DNA from: CAAGNP01 sp045603545
GTDB taxonomy: Bacteria; Bacteroidota; Bacteroidia; Bacteroidales; UBA932
DNA: 64,000 nt
Assembly (NCBI GenBank): GCA_045603545.1
Contig: JAZUMG010000006.1
Coordinates: forward strand, 1-64,000
Direction: 5' to 3'
Numbering within the stretch: position 1 is the first letter of the stretch; each line of letters begins with the position of its first letter. The notes under the pieces were generated by a model that was given only the letters and a program-made list of their open reading frames with translations, was not told where the DNA came from and ran no database searches. Position numbers and translations under genes: made by a program. Shown here piece by piece: positions 35,132-44,350 of the stretch.

Positions 35132-36001
35132 CTATCTTAACAACTCCTCTATTTCAGTTTCTGAAAGACCTGTGTACTCAGCAACATCTCTAACAGAAAT
35201 ACCTTTGGAAAGCATTCTACTTACCACTTCAAACAAGCCTTCCTTTCTTCCTTCTGCCCTGGCTTTCTGTTCTGCTGTGCGGCGTATATTTATTTCATCT
35301 CTTTCTGTTATCATATCGTGTTCATATTTTTCCCGTTTCTCTGGACTGAACTGTGCAATCTCTGCGGCCTGGAAGAGTCTCTCAAAAACGCTCTTCTTTA
35401 ATCCTGAGGGCAAACTGTCAAGTTTACTCATATACTTCAGAGCGTAACACCACTTATCTATGATACTTCTACAATCTTCCAAACGCTTCTCAAAGCGCTT
35501 CAGTTCCACAAAGATAAGAGAAATAGTTTCACATACCACCTCGCCGGTATATTTTTCTCTGAACGTATAATCCGAAATGAATCTCTCTTTCCATAATTTG
35601 TCACTACGGTCAAAAACATCAACGGCTAATATACCGATAAGATACACCGGCGGAATATCATAACTTTCATCACCCTTGGTCGTCTTCATATCGTAAACTT
35701 TCGAGCTGTATGAGACACATCGCTGAAAAAAATTGGCCTGATCATATCTCTGCATCTCGATAATGAAAGATGTCCCATCCTCATCTTCACACCGCAAATC
35801 AAGTTTTACAGACTTGTTACTTGCTGTCAATCCCTCTATCTCTGTGGTAGCATATGTAAGATCTTTTACTCTCCTCCCCTGGGGTAGAACTGCATTTAGA
35901 AAATCTATCAATACAGGCTTGTTGTCCTGATCTCCAAATACTGCCTTAAATCCACTGTTGGACAGTATGTCCACATAACGTTGTTTCTCTTGAGTCATCA
36001 T
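35132..36001 (-). CDS. Rpn-family PD-(D/E)XK nuclease (transposase-like)
   Basis: A 289-residue protein of the Rpn/YhgA-like group (PDDEXK_2). The nuclease core has VKLDLRCEDEDGTSFIIEMQR, giving the D...ExQ active site. The C-terminal third is a charged helix with an ARAEGRKEGLFEV motif and ends in a small helical domain (GISVRDVAEYTGLSETEIEELL) that resembles an HTH. Relatives promote RecA-independent recombination or act in phage defence; the role here is unknown. ATG 36001 was chosen over TTG 36034. The 3' end is duplicated in tandem downstream. Confidence 0.88.
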   Translation of the reverse strand: MMTQEKQRYVDILSNSGFKAVFGDQDNKPVLIDFLNAVLPQGRRVKDLTYATTEIEGLTASNKSVKLDLRCEDEDGTSFIIEMQRYDQANFFQRCVSYSSKVYDMKTTKGDESYDIPPVYLIGILAVDVFDRSDKLWKERFISDYTFREKYTGEVVCETISLIFVELKRFEKRLEDCRSIIDKWCYALKYMSKLDSLPSGLKKSVFERLFQAAEIAQFSPEKREKYEHDMITERDEINIRRTAEQKARAEGRKEGLFEVVSRMLSKGISVRDVAEYTGLSETEIEELLR

Positions 36002-36034
36002 AATAAATAATCGTTTAAAATTCTCTGAATGCAA

Positions 36035-36583
36035 TATTCCAACTTATTATTTACTTTTTCTGTCAGATTTTACAACACTTTCATCTGTTTACTTTTTTGT
36101 ACGTTCTGTCATAATTTTAAAAATTTGAAAAAGGGGATTTTTAGAATAATGTATTTCCTTGCACAGGCAAAATTTCAAACTATTAACGTTTAATAAGTGA
36201 AGCACTTACTGCACCTGAGGGTAGGAATAGGTTCGCACTTTTGAATGTAAGGCAGGTGCTCACCGCTTTTATACCGGCTCTCGCCGGACCAGCGCTCCCG
36301 GCCTTGCCGTATTTGCTGCGCAAATACACGGCCTCCGCGTGGCGTCTGATGACGCCTTGTTAACACTCTGGTAGATTTTGGTGATGTCATCACGAACAGA
36401 TTAGACACATCAATCCTGGCTGCAGGTGCTTCTATGAGTGATTAGCGTGCCCAATCCATCTATCCCAGACGGGATTGGGAACACTTTTCCCACCTGGAGG
36501 CCCATTTTCGAGCCCAACCTCTTCGCGATTCAGACACCCGAACGGGGTCGGGTGTGACGGGGTGTGACAGGGTGGGTGTGGGT
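36035..36583. other. Non-coding region with hairpins and a direct repeat
   Basis: AT-rich promoter-like DNA comes first (to about 36190). Then a hairpin near 36305-36335 pairs GTATTTGC with GCAAATAC, CCCAATCC/GGATTGGG arms occur at 36448-36478, and the dispersed repeat copy lies at 36528-36563. An open frame at 36190-36408 (minus) has no recognisable features and overlaps these repeats. Confidence 0.5.
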
Positions 36584-37192
36584 TTACCAGCGGTAGACTA
36601 TGTTGACTGCACCTTTGTAGGCGGGGAGCCATTCGCCGGAGTGGTTCCAGCCCACGTACATTGAGCCGTCAGATGTGCGGTGACCTTCATATGCAGAGAT
36701 GGAGTAGCCAAGTCCCCAAGCTATGTCGATAGCCCATCTCTTGGAGAAGCAGAACTGGTAGCCAAAAGTGGCACCCATCATTATGTTTGTTCCCACCTGG
36801 TAACTGTCGGGATATGTACCCCAGTATGCGGGTACCAGCCCTTTGCTAAGACGCCACATAGCCCATCCTATGTTTGGACCCATATAAAATCCGCGGAATG
36901 TCTCTGCAGGGTACCAGTGTGCCTCCAGAAAAGTGGCACCGAGATTGAGCGGAGTCTTTGTCCCTGGAACGCCGTAAGGGTAGAATATCCCCATACCTTC
37001 CAATTGCACTGAGAATTCATCATGCACCTTCACTTCTATGGCAGGATTGACTACACCCAGCAGTGCAGCCGCATTGAGCTTGACGGCGATTTTCTGCTCA
37101 GGGTCAATCTTCCTGGAGTCATTTTGTCCGTATGCTGCAGCGCAAAATAGCATTGCGGTAGCAATAAATATAATAAAACGTCTCATAACCAT
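36584..37192 (-). CDS. DUF3575 outer-membrane protein
   Basis: A 202-residue exported protein with a signal peptide (MVMRRFIIFIATAMLFCAAAYG). The mature part is built of alternating amphipathic strands ending in an aromatic residue (NIVYRW), with IAVKLNAAALLGVVNPAIEV and MGPNIGWA motifs of the DUF3575 beta-barrel family. Function unknown. Its ATG overlaps the stop of the VanZ gene by one base (TAATG), so the two are coupled. Confidence 0.8.
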   Translation of the reverse strand: MVMRRFIIFIATAMLFCAAAYGQNDSRKIDPEQKIAVKLNAAALLGVVNPAIEVKVHDEFSVQLEGMGIFYPYGVPGTKTPLNLGATFLEAHWYPAETFRGFYMGPNIGWAMWRLSKGLVPAYWGTYPDSYQVGTNIMMGATFGYQFCFSKRWAIDIAWGLGYSISAYEGHRTSDGSMYVGWNHSGEWLPAYKGAVNIVYRW

Positions 37193-37629
37193 TATTTCTT
37201 TTTGTCAAGTACCAATTTTTCGGTCACGGATATCATCCACTCTCCTATAAATTTCACTACTAGAGTACCAACAAGTATGCCGAAAAAGTCTGCTATAAAG
37301 TCCTGAAACTCCCCGGATCTTGCATCGAGCAGATATTTCTGGGCCAACTCGGTGAACACGGCGAATACAAGCCCGGTTACAAATGTGAGGCTCAGGGCAA
37401 ACTCCTTGTATCGCCCTACGTGACGGGAATACCTATAGGTGAGCCATCCGATAAAGGGGTAGGGGAGGAACATTATGAAGTGAAAATACCTGTCTATTCT
37501 TATCCCCAGAAAGTATTGCGGCAACTCCAGATCTGGCATGGAGAAGTTGAAAAAACAAAAGAAAAGTACCATTCCCACATAAAGCAGGAACAGTACTTTT
37601 ACCAATATGCCGGCTCCACGACTCAGCAT
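37192..37629 (-). CDS. VanZ-family membrane protein
   Basis: A 145-residue protein with four hydrophobic segments. It has the family features DRYFHFIMFLPYPFIGWL and, in the last part, FTELAQKYLLDARSGEFQDFIADFFGILVG, where the E-x-Q and D-x2-D residues are conserved. Relation to glycopeptide resistance is not implied; the function of chromosomal VanZ-like proteins is unclear. It starts 3 bp after fsa. Confidence 0.88.
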   Translation of the reverse strand: MLSRGAGILVKVLFLLYVGMVLFFCFFNFSMPDLELPQYFLGIRIDRYFHFIMFLPYPFIGWLTYRYSRHVGRYKEFALSLTFVTGLVFAVFTELAQKYLLDARSGEFQDFIADFFGILVGTLVVKFIGEWMISVTEKLVLDKKK

Positions 37630-37632
37630 AGC

Positions 37633-38286
37633 TTACACCATCTTGGCAGCATCGCTGATGAAGGTAGCAAGACCTTTATCAGTAAGCGGATGGTTGATAA
37701 GGCCAAGGATAGCTTTGAGAGGGCAGGTAGCCACATCTGCACCCACCTCAAGACACTGGATAATGTGTTGGGTGTGGCGGATAGAAGCTGCAAGAACCTG
37801 TGTCTGGTAGCCATAAGTGTTGTAAACATCTACGATCTGGGCCACAAGACCAATACCGTCAGTAGAGATATCATCAAGACGACCTACAAATGGTGATACA
37901 TAGGTAGCACCTGCTTTAGCAGCCAAAAGTGCCTGGCCAACAGAAAATACAAGTGTACAGTTGGTTTTGATTCCAAGAGATGAGAAGTATTTTACAGCTT
38001 TGATACCATCTACAGTACAAGGGAGTTTGACTGTGATCTGAGGGTGGATTTTGGCAAGTTCGTGACCCTCTTTGATCATCTCTTCATATGTGGTGGAGAG
38101 AACCTCTGCACTTACATCACCATCTACGATCTCGCAGATGTCAGCGTAGTGTTTCTTAATGTTTTCGATACCTTTGATACCCTCTTTGGCCATCAGTGAA
38201 GGGTTGGTGGTTACACCGTCAAGGATACCAAGGCTCTGTGCCTCTTTGATTTGTTCAAGGTTAGCTGTGTCAAGGAAAAATTTCAT
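37633..38286 (-). CDS. fsa: Transaldolase/fructose-6-phosphate aldolase family protein
   Basis: A 217-residue small TalC/FSA-type barrel (MKFFLDTANLEQI). The Schiff-base lysine is in the IHPQITVKLPCT strand, and the ASIRHTQHI segment near the C-terminus fits the family. Small family members may have transaldolase activity linking pentoses and glycolysis, or fructose-6-phosphate aldolase activity; sequence alone does not decide. It follows sulP by 20 bp. Confidence 0.92.
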   Translation of the reverse strand: MKFFLDTANLEQIKEAQSLGILDGVTTNPSLMAKEGIKGIENIKKHYADICEIVDGDVSAEVLSTTYEEMIKEGHELAKIHPQITVKLPCTVDGIKAVKYFSSLGIKTNCTLVFSVGQALLAAKAGATYVSPFVGRLDDISTDGIGLVAQIVDVYNTYGYQTQVLAASIRHTQHIIQCLEVGADVATCPLKAILGLINHPLTDKGLATFISDAAKMV

Positions 38287-38306
38287 GATAGTATATATTC
38301 TTATTG

Positions 38307-40001
38307 TTATTCATTCAGCAGTTCTGTTGCCCTCTTCATGGCAGGTGTGATATGAGGAAGGATGTTCTCTTCACCGATCTCCTGGGCAAATCCAGATTTG
38401 CGGAGTGTAGCGTGAACTTTCTCTGTTACACCTGAAAGAACCATCTGGATACCCTCTTTTTTAGAACGGAGGTAGAGGTTACGCAAGTTGTTGAGACCTG
38501 TAGAGTCCATAAATGGAACCCTTCTCATACGGATAACCCTCACTTTAAGCTTTTCACCTCTGAATCTGTCAAACTCATCGATTTTGGATGCCAGACCGAA
38601 GAAGAAAGGACCATCGATCTCATATACCTCCACACCCTCAGGAATATCAAGATATTGGGTGTCGGTAGGGTTTATGATCTCTACATTTTCAGTAGCAGCA
38701 ATAGGGTCTTTGCCCATAACATTGATCTGTGATGTCTCGCTCACACGTTTGACAAATAGGATTACTGCCAATAGCATACCCACCTCGATAGCTACAGTAA
38801 GGTCGATAATTACAGTGAGGAAGAAGGTGATCAGGAGCACTGCCACATCGGTCTTCTCACCCTTTAGAAGATATTTGAATGTTCTCCACTCAGACATATT
38901 GTAAGCTACCATCACAAGGATAGCTGCCAGACACGAGAGTGGAATGTATACTGCGTAAGGCAACAGGAAGAGGAATATGATCAATAGCACCACAGCATGG
39001 ACAATACCTGCGATAGGGGTGCGTCCTCCGTTGTTGATGTTTGCCATAGTTCTGGCCAATGCACCTGTAGCAGGGATACCACCGAAGAATGGGGTTACGA
39101 TGTTGGCAATACCCTGTCCGATAAGTTCGGTGTTCGAGTCGTGCTTTTTGCCTGTCACACCATCTGCCACCATAGCTGCCATCAAAGACTCAATGGCGCA
39201 CAAAAGTGCAATGGTAATGGCTGGTGAGAAGAGCTCCTTCACGGTCTCCATCGAGAGTTCAGGGAGTGATGGTTTAGGGAATGTCAACCCGCCTGCAAGC
39301 TCAGGGAATTTGTTACCAATGGTAAGGAATGTGATACCGTCAATCCTGGTAGCCACTACTGACGCAATAATACCGATGATGATGGCAATAAGCGATCCGG
39401 GAACCTTCTTGGTAACCTTGGGCCAGAAGATGCACACCAGCAGGCAGACAAGACCCAAAAGTGTCTCAGACAATGAAATGGTGCCGAAATTCTTGAAATA
39501 GCAACCCCATTGTGCTAGGAATCCTGAAGGGACACTTTCGATCTGAAGACCGAAGAAGTCCTTGATCTGAGTCGAGAAGATAACCACAGCGATACCTGAG
39601 GTGAATCCGACTATGATAGGATAGGGGATAAACTTGATAAGGGTTCCGAGTTTGAATACACCCATCAGGACAAGCATGATACCTGCCATTGCTGTCGCAA
39701 TGATAAGTCCGTCCATACCAAATTTGGTGACAATACCGTAAATGATTACGATAAATGCACCTGTAGGACCACCGATAAGCGAGTATGTTCCACCCAGGAA
39801 CGACATCAGAAAGCCAGCCACGATAGCTGTGATAAGGCCTTGCTGAGGTGAAACACCTGATGATATACCAAATGCAATTGCGAGTGGCAATGCAATAATT
39901 CCGACAATAACTCCGGCAATCAAATCTGCACGGAAGTCATCCATAGTGTACTTTCCTTTCTGGAAAAGGTCAAAGATTTTAGGTCTAAATGAGAAACGCA
40001 T
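38307..40001 (-). CDS. SulP-family inorganic anion transporter with STAS domain
   Basis: A 564-residue protein. The SLC26/SulP membrane domain covers about residues 20-420 (LIAGVIVGIIALPLAIAFGI near the start, GGIPATGALARTMANI in the middle). The C-terminal STAS domain (EVYEIDGPFFFGLA to RRVPFMDSTGL) carries the usual DSTG loop. Sulfate, bicarbonate or dicarboxylate are possible substrates. ATG 40001 was chosen over GTG 40004. It is first in sulP-fsa-vanZ-DUF3575 and lies 49 bp after carB, across a hairpin. Confidence 0.92.
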   Translation of the reverse strand: MRFSFRPKIFDLFQKGKYTMDDFRADLIAGVIVGIIALPLAIAFGISSGVSPQQGLITAIVAGFLMSFLGGTYSLIGGPTGAFIVIIYGIVTKFGMDGLIIATAMAGIMLVLMGVFKLGTLIKFIPYPIIVGFTSGIAVVIFSTQIKDFFGLQIESVPSGFLAQWGCYFKNFGTISLSETLLGLVCLLVCIFWPKVTKKVPGSLIAIIIGIIASVVATRIDGITFLTIGNKFPELAGGLTFPKPSLPELSMETVKELFSPAITIALLCAIESLMAAMVADGVTGKKHDSNTELIGQGIANIVTPFFGGIPATGALARTMANINNGGRTPIAGIVHAVVLLIIFLFLLPYAVYIPLSCLAAILVMVAYNMSEWRTFKYLLKGEKTDVAVLLITFFLTVIIDLTVAIEVGMLLAVILFVKRVSETSQINVMGKDPIAATENVEIINPTDTQYLDIPEGVEVYEIDGPFFFGLASKIDEFDRFRGEKLKVRVIRMRRVPFMDSTGLNNLRNLYLRSKKEGIQMVLSGVTEKVHATLRKSGFAQEIGEENILPHITPAMKRATELLNE

Positions 40002-40017
40002 CACTTTTCATAATAAA

Positions 40018-40041
40018 CCCCACGAACTTGGGCCCGTGGGG
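40018..40041. terminator. Hairpin between carB and sulP
   Basis: CCCCACG/CGTGGGG arms with a 10-nt loop. On the minus strand it is followed only by TTTATTAT, and the better T-run is on the plus strand, so it may be a weak terminator for the carB transcript. Confidence 0.55.
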
Positions 40042-40050
40042 TGAAATTTT

Positions 40051-43000
40051 TTATTTGTATTCATCCCAGCTCTTGATTTCGATTTCATCCTCTGTCATAT
40101 TGCAGAACGAGATGATGAATGCCGAAGCAAGTCTGGTATTTGTTATAAGCGGAATATTGAAGTCTACAGCTGCACGTCTGATTCTATAGCCGTTTGTAAG
40201 CTCGGTGTGGGTCATATTCTTAGGGATATTGATCACCATATCGATCTGTTTGTTCTGCAGCATTTCGAGAGCTTGTGGTTCATTGCCCTCCTCTGTAGGC
40301 CAGTAGGCTCTGATAGAAGGGATGTTGTTCTCGCTCAAGTATTTGTGAGAACCGCCGGTAGCGTAGATGGTGTACCCTTTGTCTGCAAGGAGTCTGCAAG
40401 CTTTGAGAAGCTCTGCTTTCTGTTTTGCATCGCCTGAAGAGATAAGGATATTCTTCTTGGGGATAGAGTAACCTACAGAGAGCATCGATTTGAGGATAGC
40501 CTCATCGGTGTTGTCACCGATACATCCCACCTCACCGGTAGAAGCCATATCCACACCAAGGATAGGGTCTGCCTTCTGAAGTCTTGCAAATGAGAACTGT
40601 GAGGCTTTGATACCTACATAATCGAGGTCAAATGCACTCTTGGCGGGAGGGGTAACCTCTTCACCGATCATAACTTTGGTTGCAAGTTCGATGAAGTTGA
40701 TCTTAAGTACTTTAGATACAAATGGGAAGCTTCGTGAAGCTCTGAGGTTACACTCGATAACTTTGATGTCGTTCTCCTTGGCTAGGAACTGCATATTGAA
40801 AGGACCTGAAATCTTGAGGGCCTCAGCTGTCTTGCGTGCTATCTTCTTAATCCTGCGGGCAGTCTCCACATAAAGTTTCTGAGGAGGGAACTGGATGGTA
40901 GCGTCACCTGAGTGCACACCTGCAAACTCGATGTGTTCTGAGATGGCGTAAGCGATAACTTTACCATTTTCAGCTACAGCGTCAAATTCGATCTCTTTGG
41001 CGTGTCTTACAAATTCGCTTACCACTACAGGGTGTTTCTTGGATACGTTTGCTGCAAGTGAAAGGAACTCTTCAAGCTCCTTATCATTTGAGCAGACATT
41101 CATAGCTGCACCTGAGAGTACGTATGAAGGGCGTACCAATACAGGGTAACCCACCTGTTCCACGAATTTGTGGATATCACTGAGTGAAGTAAGCTCTTTC
41201 CATTTTGGCTGGTCGATGCCGAGCTCATCCATCAATGATGAGAATTTGTGTCTGTCCTCAGCGTTGTCGATGCTGCTTGCCGATGTGCCGAGTAGGTTAA
41301 CACCGTTGGCATCGAGACGGATAGCCAGGTTGTTAGGGATCTGACCACCTACAGATACTACCATACCGTGAGGGTTCTCAAGGTCGTGGATATCCATTAC
41401 CCTTTCGAATGTAAGCTCATCGAAGTACAGTCTGTCGCACATATCGTAGTCGGTTGAAACTGTCTCAGGGTTGTAGTTGATCATTACACCTCTCCAGCCA
41501 GATTTTCTGATGGTCTGAAGTGCATTGACGCTACACCAGTCAAACTCAACTGAACTACCGATACGGTAAGCACCTGAGCCGAGTACTATAATAGATTTGC
41601 GGTCACCCTTGAAATCCACGTCTGATTTGGTACCGTTGTATGTCAGGTACAGGTAGTTGGCCTGTGCTGGATACTCCGCTGCCAATGTGTCGATCTGTTT
41701 CACTACAGGGGCAAGTCCGAACCCTTTTCTGTAGTTTCTTACAGCCATAGCCATCTCTTCTCCGTCGATAGAGTCTTTGAGTACAAGACGGCCTATCTGG
41801 AAGTCTGAAAAACCTTGGCACTTGGCCCTCTTGAGAAGTTCGAAATCTACCTCTTCAAGTGTATTGAGGGCACGAAGTTCATCGGCTGTAATTTTGATGT
41901 TGTAGAGTTTGTCCAGGAACCATCTGTCGATCTTGGTGAGTTCGTGGATCTGTTCTACAGTGTATCCTGCGTTGAATGCTTTTGAGATGACAAAGATACG
42001 TTTGTCGGTAGGCTGACGGAGAGCTTTGTCAATATCTTCTACCACAATCTCCTTGTTGGCTACAAAACCGTGGGCACCCTGTCCGATCATACGGAGACCT
42101 TTCTGAATGGTCTCTTCGAAGGTACGTCCGATAGACATCACCTCGCCGACACTCTTCATGCTGCTGCCGATCTCGCGTGATACGCCGTGGAATTTGCTGA
42201 GGTCCCAACGTGGGATTTTACAAACCACATAGTCAAGTGTTGGCTCAAAGAAAGCAGGGGTAGTTTTGGTAACCGAGTTCTTGAGATCAAACAAACCATA
42301 GCCCAAACCAAGTTTGGCTGCTACAAAGGCCAATGGATAACCAGTTGCTTTTGATGCAAGGGCTGATGAGCGGCTCAGACGGGCATTAACCTCGATAACT
42401 CTATAATCTTCAGAATTTGTGTCAAATGCGAACTGAACGTTACACTCACCCACAATACCCACGTGTTTTACAATGCGGATAGCAAGTTCACGGAGTTTGA
42501 CTACTTCCTGATTGGTAAGTGTCTGGCAAGGTGCCACTACGATACTCTCACCGGTGTGGATACCAAGCGGGTCGAAGTTCTCCATATTGCAGACAGCAAT
42601 ACAGTTGTCAAAGCGGTCACGCATCACCTCGAACTCGATCTCTTTCCACCCTTTGAGTGATTTCTCAACAAGAACCTGAGGTGAATAAGAGAATGATTTC
42701 TCTGCAAGTTTGCGGAGCTCCTCTTCGTTGTCGCAGAAACCGCTGCCAAGTCCGCCAAGTGCGTAAGCTGCGCGGATGATGACAGGGTAGCCAAGTTCTG
42801 CAGCAGAGGCTACTGCATCTTCTATGTTCTCCACAGCGTGGCTCTTGATGGTCTTTACATCGATCTCATCAAGTTTTTTGACGAAAAGTTCGCGGTCCTC
42901 AGTGTCCATAATGGCCTGCACTGGGGTACCGAGCACTTTAAGGTTATATTTTTCAAGGATACCCTGCTCATAAAGCTTGACACCGCAGTTGAGTGCAGTC

Positions 43001-43272
43001 TGGCCACCGAATGCCAGGAGGATACCTTGTGGTTTCTCTTTCTGGATGACTTTCTCTACATAGAATGGGGTTACAGGGAGGAAATAAATCTTGTCTGCAA
43101 CACCTTCAGATGTCTGAACTGTAGCGATATTGGGGTTGATCAGAATGGTCTCGATACCCTCTTCTCTCATCGCTTTGATCGCTTGAGAGCCAGAGTAATC
43201 GAACTCACCAGCTTCACCAATCTTCAGGGCTCCTGAACCAAGGAGAATAACTTTTTTAATGCTTTTGTCCAT
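40051..43272 (-). CDS. carB: Carbamoyl phosphate synthase, large subunit
   Basis: A 1073-residue enzyme making carbamoyl phosphate for pyrimidine and arginine synthesis. It has two homologous ATP-grasp halves (LLGSGALKIGEAGEFDYSGS at the start and VLGSGAYRIGSSVEFDWCSV at about 560) and a C-terminal MGS-like domain (YATGGSHKYLSENNIP) for allosteric control. It is 6 bp after carA and is the last gene of the long minus-strand unit. Confidence 0.98.
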   Translation of the reverse strand: MDKSIKKVILLGSGALKIGEAGEFDYSGSQAIKAMREEGIETILINPNIATVQTSEGVADKIYFLPVTPFYVEKVIQKEKPQGILLAFGGQTALNCGVKLYEQGILEKYNLKVLGTPVQAIMDTEDRELFVKKLDEIDVKTIKSHAVENIEDAVASAAELGYPVIIRAAYALGGLGSGFCDNEEELRKLAEKSFSYSPQVLVEKSLKGWKEIEFEVMRDRFDNCIAVCNMENFDPLGIHTGESIVVAPCQTLTNQEVVKLRELAIRIVKHVGIVGECNVQFAFDTNSEDYRVIEVNARLSRSSALASKATGYPLAFVAAKLGLGYGLFDLKNSVTKTTPAFFEPTLDYVVCKIPRWDLSKFHGVSREIGSSMKSVGEVMSIGRTFEETIQKGLRMIGQGAHGFVANKEIVVEDIDKALRQPTDKRIFVISKAFNAGYTVEQIHELTKIDRWFLDKLYNIKITADELRALNTLEEVDFELLKRAKCQGFSDFQIGRLVLKDSIDGEEMAMAVRNYRKGFGLAPVVKQIDTLAAEYPAQANYLYLTYNGTKSDVDFKGDRKSIIVLGSGAYRIGSSVEFDWCSVNALQTIRKSGWRGVMINYNPETVSTDYDMCDRLYFDELTFERVMDIHDLENPHGMVVSVGGQIPNNLAIRLDANGVNLLGTSASSIDNAEDRHKFSSLMDELGIDQPKWKELTSLSDIHKFVEQVGYPVLVRPSYVLSGAAMNVCSNDKELEEFLSLAANVSKKHPVVVSEFVRHAKEIEFDAVAENGKVIAYAISEHIEFAGVHSGDATIQFPPQKLYVETARRIKKIARKTAEALKISGPFNMQFLAKENDIKVIECNLRASRSFPFVSKVLKINFIELATKVMIGEEVTPPAKSAFDLDYVGIKASQFSFARLQKADPILGVDMASTGEVGCIGDNTDEAILKSMLSVGYSIPKKNILISSGDAKQKAELLKACRLLADKGYTIYATGGSHKYLSENNIPSIRAYWPTEEGNEPQALEMLQNKQIDMVINIPKNMTHTELTNGYRIRRAAVDFNIPLITNTRLASAFIISFCNMTEDEIEIKSWDEYK

Positions 43273-43278
43273 AGTGTT

Positions 43279-44325
43279 CTATAGTAGATTTAGGAAGTCG
43301 TCAAATAGAGTGTTGTTGTCCGGATAGAATTGGACACCGAAGAAGCGTCCGTTTTTGTGTCTTATCCCTTCGTTTGAACCATCGTTCATATTGATGAACA
43401 TAGGCTCCCAGTCTGCGCCAAGGGAGTTGTTGTCAACAGCATAACTATGATTCTGGGATGTGATGTAGCATTTCTCTGTGCCGGCAAGACGTACCGGTTG
43501 GTTGTGGCTTCTGTGACCATAAGGGAGTTTGACAGTCTGAGCACCTGCTGCTTTGGCCAGCAACTGGTTACCCATGCAGATACCGAATACAGGTTTGTTT
43601 TTCTCCATAGCCACCTGGATATTTTTGATGGTCTCTGTGCAGAACTCAGGATTACCTGGACCATTGGATACGATTACACCATCATATTCAAGTGTATTGA
43701 AATCGTAGTCCCATGGAACACGTATCAGCTCTACATCCCTGCTTACAAGTTTGCGAAGAATGCTGTTGTTGACACCGCAGTCCACAAGCACTACTTTCTT
43801 GCCACCCTCATTTCCATATCTGGTCACCTCGGAGCAGCTCACTTTCGCCACCTGGTTCTCAAGGTTAGGGTTATAGAATTTGGATGGGGTATTGAAACCT
43901 CTTGGGATAATGGCACCAAGTTGAGAGCCGTGGTCACGGAGATATTTGGTTAGCTCTCTGGTGTCCACGCCATATATGCCCGGGATTTTGTTCTCCTTGA
44001 GCCATTGGTCGAGACTTTTGACAGCATTCCAGTGACTGTAGTTGAAGGAGTAGTCAAGGACGATCACACCCTTTACGTGGATCTTGTCAGATTCGTAGTT
44101 GAGTGATATTCCATTTTCCTTATTGTCATCAGGAACACCATAGTTTCCGATAAGAGGATAGGTTATACATAGGATTTGCCCCTCATAATTAGGGTCGGTC
44201 AGAGCTTCCGGATATCCTACCATAGAAGTGCTGAATACCACTTCACCTTCGGCAAGGAACTCATAACCAAATGAATAGCCCTGAAACTCAAGGCCATTCT
44301 CAAGATGGAGTACTGCTTCTTTCAT
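43279..44325 (-). CDS. carA: Carbamoyl phosphate synthase, small subunit
   Basis: A 348-residue glutamine amidotransferase subunit. The N-terminal domain has VVFSTSMVGYPEALTDPNY; the class-I glutaminase has GVIVSNGPGNP and the nucleophile in GICMGNQL, followed by YGHRSHNQP. ATG 44325 (MKEAVLHLENGL) was chosen; TTG 44367 would overlap the upstream peptidase gene. It lies 25 bp after that gene, the widest gap in the unit. Confidence 0.97.
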   Translation of the reverse strand: MKEAVLHLENGLEFQGYSFGYEFLAEGEVVFSTSMVGYPEALTDPNYEGQILCITYPLIGNYGVPDDNKENGISLNYESDKIHVKGVIVLDYSFNYSHWNAVKSLDQWLKENKIPGIYGVDTRELTKYLRDHGSQLGAIIPRGFNTPSKFYNPNLENQVAKVSCSEVTRYGNEGGKKVVLVDCGVNNSILRKLVSRDVELIRVPWDYDFNTLEYDGVIVSNGPGNPEFCTETIKNIQVAMEKNKPVFGICMGNQLLAKAAGAQTVKLPYGHRSHNQPVRLAGTEKCYITSQNHSYAVDNNSLGADWEPMFINMNDGSNEGIRHKNGRFFGVQFYPDNNTLFDDFLNLL

Positions 44326-44350
44326 ATTGAACACAAATGTAAGAGTTTTT

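Noticed and set aside
36190..36408. A 72-codon minus-strand frame between the Rpn gene and the DUF3575 gene
   Set aside because: It lies over hairpins and repeats, has an arginine-rich composition without domain features, and no promoter.
37192..37629. Vancomycin or teicoplanin resistance gene
   Set aside because: VanZ-like proteins are common chromosomal membrane proteins; no van genes are nearby.
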